NCBI GenBank assembly: GCA_003552605.1
Contig: PUNN01000409.1
Coordinates: forward strand, 1-10,547
DNA length: 10,547 nt
Direction of reading: 5' to 3'
Source: Phycisphaeraceae bacterium
GTDB lineage: Bacteria; Planctomycetota; Phycisphaerae; Phycisphaerales; Phycisphaeraceae
The notes beneath the pieces were generated by a model. The model saw only the letters and a list, made by a program, of their open reading frames with translations, made no database searches and was not told the DNA's origin. Position 1 is the stretch's first letter. Each line of letters opens with the position of its first letter. Shown here in pieces: positions 6,725 to 10,547 of the stretch. Made by a program: the position numbers and the translations under genes.

Positions 6725-7740
6725 GCGCGCGATTCTTCCACCTTCCCGCCCGCAACGGGCGCGCCGGCCGCGGCGGCGGCATCTTCTTCGGCTTCAGCGC
6801 GGGTCACGCTGAGGAAGGCATCTTCCAGGTCCAGGGGCACCTCACCGTACTGAATCACCTCGATGCCCTTGTGAACGACCAGGGCAAGGATGGCTGCAAG
6901 ACGGGCATCGTCCATGCCGGTGCTGAAGCGGACCTCCAGTTCCTGAGGGCTCGGGTTCACCTCGGCATCGGCTTCGAGATTCTCCTTCAACAACCGTACC
7001 AGTGAGTCCACATCCTCGCGACGATGCAGTTGCACCTGCATCATCCGCCGCTGCCTCAGCGATTTCATGATCTGGTCAAGGGTGCCGAAGGCGCGCAGCC
7101 GCCCCCGCGTGACGATCGCGACCGTATCACAAATGCGCGACAGTTCCGGCAGGATGTGGCTTGTGACGATCAGCGTCTTGCCTGCCTCCGCGAGGCGCAG
7201 CAGAATCTGCCGCATCTCGATCCGGGCGTTGGGATCGAGGCCGTTGGCTGGTTCATCGAGGATCAGCACCTCTGGATCGTGCAGCATGGTGCGGCAGAGG
7301 CCGATGCGCTGCTTCATGCCGTGACTCAGCGCCTCAACGTAGCGGTCCTTCATCCAGGTGGCGCTGCACAGATCCATCACCTGCTCAATCCGCTCCATCC
7401 GTACGCGCCGGGGGATGCGGTAAGCGGCGCCGAAGAAATCGAGGTATTCGCGCACTCGCATGTTCTCGTAGGCACCGAAGGTATCGGGCATGTACCCCAC
7501 CAGCCGCTTGATGCGTGACATCTCGGTGGTGCAGTCGCAGCCGGCGATCGAGGCCGAGCCGCTGGACGGCTCAGCGAGGCCCACAAGGATGCGGATCGTC
7601 GTGGTCTTGCCGGCCCCGTTGGGACCGATGAAGCCGAGAATCCGGCCGCGGTGCAGCTCGATGCTCAGGCTGTCGAGTGCGACGAAATCGCCGTACTTCT
7701 TGGTCAGCTCACGGGTTACCACCACGGGCTGGTCATTCAT
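6721..7740 (-). CDS. ABC transporter ATP-binding protein (ABC-2 exporter type)
   Basis: The 339-residue cytosolic ATPase has Walker A GPNGAGKTT (39-47), signature LSHGMKQR (138-145), Walker B EVLILDEP (157-164), the D-loop GLDP (167-170) and the switch histidine H195. The Q-loop position reads VGYMPD (81-86), so aspartate replaces the usual glutamine; acidic residues here also occur in GldA-like ATPases. Residues 230-312 form a C-terminal domain ending in LEDAFLSVT, the usual close of ABC-2 ATPases, then an Ala/Glu-rich tail. It should power the two-halved permease that follows. ATG at 7740 is preferred over the in-frame GTG at 7758 because GGAAGGA (7756-7750) sits 9 nt upstream of it. It overlaps the preceding gene by 8 nt and the permease gene by 4 nt. 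Confidence 0.93.
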   Translation of the reverse strand: MNDQPVVVTRELTKKYGDFVALDSLSIELHRGRILGFIGPNGAGKTTTIRILVGLAEPSSGSASIAGCDCTTEMSRIKRLVGYMPDTFGAYENMRVREYLDFFGAAYRIPRRVRMERIEQVMDLCSATWMKDRYVEALSHGMKQRIGLCRTMLHDPEVLILDEPANGLDPNARIEMRQILLRLAEAGKTLIVTSHILPELSRICDTVAIVTRGRLRAFGTLDQIMKSLRQRRMMQVQLHRREDVDSLVRLLKENLEADAEVNPSPQELEVRFSTGMDDARLAAILALVVHKGIEVIQYGEVPLDLEDAFLSVTRAEAEEDAAAAAGAPVAGGKVEESRA

Positions 7741-10333
7741 GGTCGCTGGTCCTTCCACTCGGACTGTGGGAGCCTCCGCCCATCACACCGGTGACGTTCA
7801 GCCGTGGCTGACGGATGCGCCACTCGCTGTGTTCAGTGTCGGCCCGGCCGACATCGACGACAATTACAAGCTCACCACGCTGCTTGATCGCCTGGAGTTG
7901 GTCTGCATCGATCTCGGCGTCGATGCGGTTGCCCCGGCGCTGGTGTCCGATGCGCTCGAGGGCGCCATCACGTGCCACCCACAGGTCTACCTCGCGGCCG
8001 TGGGCATCGGCATGGAGGCTGAAGCTGCCCCCCGTGGGGTCGATGCCGGACAGTTCGCGCGGCAGCGAAAACACCAAGGATACCCGGCCGCCGGGCCCGC
8101 GCAGCGTCGCCCATTGCCCCTGCTGAAACGCCATGGCATCGGCACGCGGGGTGGCTTCACCCTGCGAAAGGCCCAGCGGTGAAAACGGTGAGATTCGCCA
8201 CTGCATCAGTGGCCAGGGCACCGTGACCGTTTCACCGGGCCGGGGGGTTTTCACGCTCAGCGGCATCGTGACCAACGCTTCATCCCGCCGCGCAGCATCT
8301 TCCTCGCTGCCGATCAACGTGAATCGTTCTGCAAGGGCACCGGACCACCCGGCGAGGGCGGGCTCGCCGGAGCCGAAGCGATCGGGGGTTGTGGCGGTCA
8401 GTTCGCGAAGCGCGGCCTGGCGTCGGCGCTGAGCAGCCGTGAGCTGCACGGCTTCGATAAACTGCCCGCGCACGGCCGGAGTCGTGGCCGGTTCGAGGCG
8501 AAACGCCCCTTCGCGGATGTCCGGAATCACCGCGCTGTCGCCGATCAGTATCACGGGGTCGGCCAACGCCCCGAGGTCGCCGGTTTGAAGGTGGACGGTG
8601 GCCCCGGTGGAGTCCAGCGTGGCCGAGGCGGTCGTGGGCCGGTCAAGCTCGGTGGTGGCATCGGCCTCGAAAGTGTGGACCTGCCCACCGGGCAGTGCCA
8701 GTCCGGCCCACTGATATTCATCGAAGTCACGCCAGTGGTGTCGGATCGTGCGCGGTGTGTTCCAAAGACCATCACGCCACAACACCCCCCCATCGCGCGC
8801 CCTGACGTTGGCTGCAACATCATCAGGGCCGTAGTAACCGACCAGCCCGCGGAGGCGGGCGATGGCGCCATCGGCGGTGACATCGACCATCAGCCCGCTG
8901 GCGATGGTCAGGGGGACCTGCCGCCTCGCCGCTGCGCTGATTGACAGCAGCACCCCGGCCACGAGCACGGCGACGATGATCGTGGTCGGCGCGATGAACT
9001 CGAGCCGGCCCCAGCGATGCAGCAAAAAGGTGGCGGCAAGGACAAACGCGCAGAAACCCGCCAGGGTCCAGCCCACCGTGCCGCGGCTGACCACCTCAAA
9101 GCCCACCTGTCCAGAGACCATGTCGGTCATGGCCCGACGCGCAGGCCGCACGCTGGCGCTGGCCTCGCGCGGGTCCGGCCAGACCAGCCGGGGCGCAACG
9201 GGTGCCTTCAGCAGCCAGTCGGCAAGCTCGGCCATCGGCTGGAAGTCTTCGCCTTCTTCTTCATCGCCACCGGCTTCATCGGTGAGCCGCGGCCAGGCGC
9301 TGACGTCAAGCGTGGTCACCAGCAGCCGACCGCGTCCGACATCCCGCCCGAGGGCGACCGGCCAGCCCCCCGCTTCATGCAGCACATCAAAGCCCTCCGC
9401 CATTACCCGGACGAGTGTCGCAGGGTCATCGTGGTGGTAGCGGGCGGTGCGGGCTTCGGAGCGAACGGTCAGGTCTGTTCGCTGTGTGCGGTCGATCTCG
9501 GTGATGCTCCATTGCTCGCCCAGGGTCTGACGTGCCCACGCCGGGTCGGTGCGATCGAGCATGATCCACAGCCGCCCGCCACGCGCCAGCCACTGGCGCA
9601 GGGCCCCTGCCTGCGCGGGGGTGAGGTCCGCCGATTCAGCGCCGATCGCGAGCATCCCGACCTGTTCCATCATGTGCGGCGACCGGGGGATATCGGCAGC
9701 GCGCAACTGGCGCACGCGGCGGGCGCTATCGGCCAGCGCCTCCGGCCGCTCGTCGCCGAAGGCCGTCACGAAATGGTCGTGGATGAGCTCGAGGCCGAGG
9801 GTGCCGCAAACCGCTTCCACCACATCGAGGTCCGCCTCATCATCCCCGAGCCAGTAGGGGGGGAGCGAATGCCGGTTGAGCGTGATCAGGACAGGCTCGG
9901 CCCGCACCACGGAGACTTCGCGCCCGCGTTGCCGCTCGAAGATGCGCACCTGCGCGTTGATGGCTTCTGTCCAACTCGGCTGGAAGCCGCGGGGAACCGG
10001 AGGCAGACGGAGTGGGATGATCACCTCGCGGCGGCTGTTGGGAGCGAGCGTCACCTGCCGGGCTGCGTGCAGCCGCTGCCCCCCATCGAAGTCCGGCAAC
10101 TCGACGGTGATGGTCACGTCGCGTGGTTCCTCCCCGTGATGGGTTACGGTGGCGAGGATCGCGGTCCATCGGTCGAAGTCAGCATGGCCGAGCGCCCCGC
10201 TCTGCCCGCGCGAGGCCGCCGCGAGTTCGATCTCATCGGCGAATGCAACGGTGGCGGGCGCCAGCAGCGCCAGCAACAGCAAGGCAGCCACCCCGGGGTA
10301 AACTCGGTGTATCCAAAAGCAACTTGCCGCCAT
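7733..10333 (-). CDS. Exported membrane protein with degenerate class I glutamine amidotransferase-like region, exporter accessory (GldG-like layout)
   Basis: The 866-residue protein starts with a signal peptide (hydrophobic GVAALLLLALLAPATVAFA, 14-32; likely cut before D33). A beta-rich domain (about 35-150) reads like an immunoglobulin-like or CARDB-like fold. Residues 165-350 resemble the class I glutamine amidotransferase-like fold of envelope proteins: VGMLAIGAES (225-234), LRQWLARGGRLWIMLD (245-260) and GRGRLLVTTLDVSAWPRL (333-350); no nucleophile cysteine follows the beta strand. An acidic stretch (353-363) precedes two close membrane helices (about 419-438 and 446-467). A second large domain (470-866) should therefore also lie outside the membrane. 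It is the first gene of the block and overlaps the ATPase gene by 8 nt, which suggests a dedicated exporter partner. The ATG at 10333 is supported by GGAG 6 nt upstream and by the signal peptide; a TTG at 10363 is less likely. Molecular role unknown. Confidence 0.78.
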   Translation of the reverse strand: MAASCFWIHRVYPGVAALLLLALLAPATVAFADEIELAAASRGQSGALGHADFDRWTAILATVTHHGEEPRDVTITVELPDFDGGQRLHAARQVTLAPNSRREVIIPLRLPPVPRGFQPSWTEAINAQVRIFERQRGREVSVVRAEPVLITLNRHSLPPYWLGDDEADLDVVEAVCGTLGLELIHDHFVTAFGDERPEALADSARRVRQLRAADIPRSPHMMEQVGMLAIGAESADLTPAQAGALRQWLARGGRLWIMLDRTDPAWARQTLGEQWSITEIDRTQRTDLTVRSEARTARYHHDDPATLVRVMAEGFDVLHEAGGWPVALGRDVGRGRLLVTTLDVSAWPRLTDEAGGDEEEGEDFQPMAELADWLLKAPVAPRLVWPDPREASASVRPARRAMTDMVSGQVGFEVVSRGTVGWTLAGFCAFVLAATFLLHRWGRLEFIAPTTIIVAVLVAGVLLSISAAARRQVPLTIASGLMVDVTADGAIARLRGLVGYYGPDDVAANVRARDGGVLWRDGLWNTPRTIRHHWRDFDEYQWAGLALPGGQVHTFEADATTELDRPTTASATLDSTGATVHLQTGDLGALADPVILIGDSAVIPDIREGAFRLEPATTPAVRGQFIEAVQLTAAQRRRQAALRELTATTPDRFGSGEPALAGWSGALAERFTLIGSEEDAARRDEALVTMPLSVKTPRPGETVTVPWPLMQWRISPFSPLGLSQGEATPRADAMAFQQGQWATLRGPGGRVSLVFSLPRELSGIDPTGGSFSLHADAHGREVDLWVARDGALERIGHQRRGNRIDAEIDADQLQAIKQRGELVIVVDVGRADTEHSEWRIRQPRLNVTGVMGGGSHSPSGRTSDHE
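7750..7756 (-). promoter_or_regulatory. Ribosome binding site deciding the ATPase start
   Basis: GGAAGGA on the minus strand, 9 nt before the ATG at 7740 and inside the coding end of the preceding gene. The competing GTG at 7758 would overlap this site, so the ATG is favoured. Confidence 0.6.
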
Positions 10334-10339
10334 GTACTT

Positions 10340-10343
10340 CTCC
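10340..10343 (-). promoter_or_regulatory. Ribosome binding site of the first gene of the exporter block
   Basis: GGAG (continuing as GGAGAAG) on the minus strand, 6 nt before the ATG at 10333. It supports this start, which places the signal peptide directly at the N-terminus. Confidence 0.6.
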
Positions 10344-10368
10344 GATACGACCCCACCCGGCAACCTCC

Positions 10369-10398
10369 ATCATAGACGATTCCTGCCCTGGATGGGCA
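10369..10398 (-). promoter_or_regulatory. Possible promoter of the six-gene block
   Basis: A good -10 box TATGAT (10374-10369) lies on the minus strand about 35 nt before the ATG at 10333. The best -35 at an 18-bp spacing is TGCCCA (10398-10393), only three of six matches to TTGACA. Transcription would start near 10362. The weak -35 region overlaps a hairpin (10382-10400). Confidence 0.3.
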
Positions 10399-10400
10399 GG
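10382..10400. repeat. 7-bp perfect inverted repeat upstream of the exporter block
   Basis: CCTGCCC (10382-10388) and GGGCAGG (10394-10400) are perfect reverse complements around the 5-nt loop TGGAT. No T tract follows on either strand, so it is not an intrinsic terminator. It covers the candidate -35 region and could be an operator or simply the end structure of something to the right. Confidence 0.4.
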
Positions 10401-10459
10401 GCCGGGCGACGGGAAGGGGAGAAGCTGGTGCATGACACGCGCCGCGGAAGGCTCTTGCT

Positions 10460-10503
10460 CCCTCTCCCCTTTTTCCGGGGGCGGGAGAGGGCTGGGGTGA
10501 GGG
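10460..10503. repeat. GC-rich intergenic inverted repeat (CCCTCTCCC / GGGAGAGGG) with GGGGTGAGGG tail
   Basis: CCCTCTCCC (10460-10468) and GGGAGAGGG (10483-10491) are perfect 9-bp reverse complements around a 14-nt loop, followed by CTGGGGTGAGGG (10492-10503). Similar strings (gagaggg followed by ggggtgaggg) are, from memory, scattered between genes in many GC-rich bacterial genomes, so this is probably one copy of a REP-like dispersed element. Only one copy is present in the window, so the repeat nature is inferred. Confidence 0.5.
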
Positions 10504-10547
10504 TAGATTCGTGCCGGTCGTGCCGTGGCTGAACCGAAGGCCGACCC

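Noticed and set aside
9017..10375. A 452-codon plus-strand open frame opposite the 866-residue protein gene
   Set aside because: No family features. The minus-strand product has a signal peptide, membrane helices and an operon position.
10509..10525. Two copies of TCGTGCCG one base apart near the right edge
   Set aside because: Only two short copies; easily expected by chance in GC-rich DNA and too few for a repeat array.
1..10547. CRISPR array, tRNA, rRNA, insertion sequence, phage or toxin-antitoxin genes
   Set aside because: Looked for on both strands; no regular repeats, cloverleaf, transposase or related motifs were seen.

Overview
The window is high-GC DNA, most likely from a planctomycete of the Phycisphaerae type. 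The best clue is a type IV pseudopilin-like protein whose N-terminus (KGFTLIELLVVISIIALLI) and C-terminal WQDGSV motif are typical of the large pseudopilin families of Planctomycetota. The lineage is inferred from protein style only; no rRNA or tRNA gene is present.

Layout. At the left edge is the C-terminal end of a plus-strand metallo-beta-lactamase-fold hydrolase of the YycJ/VicX kind (1-323). It converges on a minus-strand single-gene unit encoding the pseudopilin-like protein (444-1106). That unit has a clear intrinsic terminator (369-402), a good ribosome binding site and a strong-looking sigma70-type promoter far upstream (1391-1418). The stretch 1107-1677 holds no convincing gene. It carries the long presumed leader of the pseudopilin gene, with a perfect 14-bp palindrome, and a terminator-like hairpin for the next unit.

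The rest is one minus-strand block of six genes, read from 10333 down to 1678: (1) an 866-residue secreted or membrane-anchored protein with a region resembling a catalytically degenerate class I glutamine amidotransferase fold and two membrane helices; (2) an ABC ATPase; (3) an ABC-2 permease made of two tandem homologous halves; (4) a secreted HEAT-repeat protein; (5) a hot-dog acyl-CoA thioesterase; (6) a dihydrodipicolinate-reductase-like / native amine dehydrogenase-like oxidoreductase. The junctions are an 8-bp overlap, an ATGA overlap, a 22-nt gap, a 61-nt gap and another ATGA overlap, so the block is probably one operon or two closely abutting ones (the 61-nt gap being the weakest link).

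Genes 1-3 look like a complete ABC-2 exporter with an accessory envelope protein, comparable in layout (not demonstrably in function) to the GldA/GldF/GldG systems. Gene 4 would act outside the cytoplasmic membrane. Genes 5 and 6 are small cytosolic enzymes whose link to the exporter is unknown. Upstream of the block (10334-10547) are a possible promoter, a 7-bp hairpin and a GC-rich inverted repeat (CCCTCTCCC/GGGAGAGGG with a GGGGTGAGGG tail) that looks like a dispersed intergenic element.
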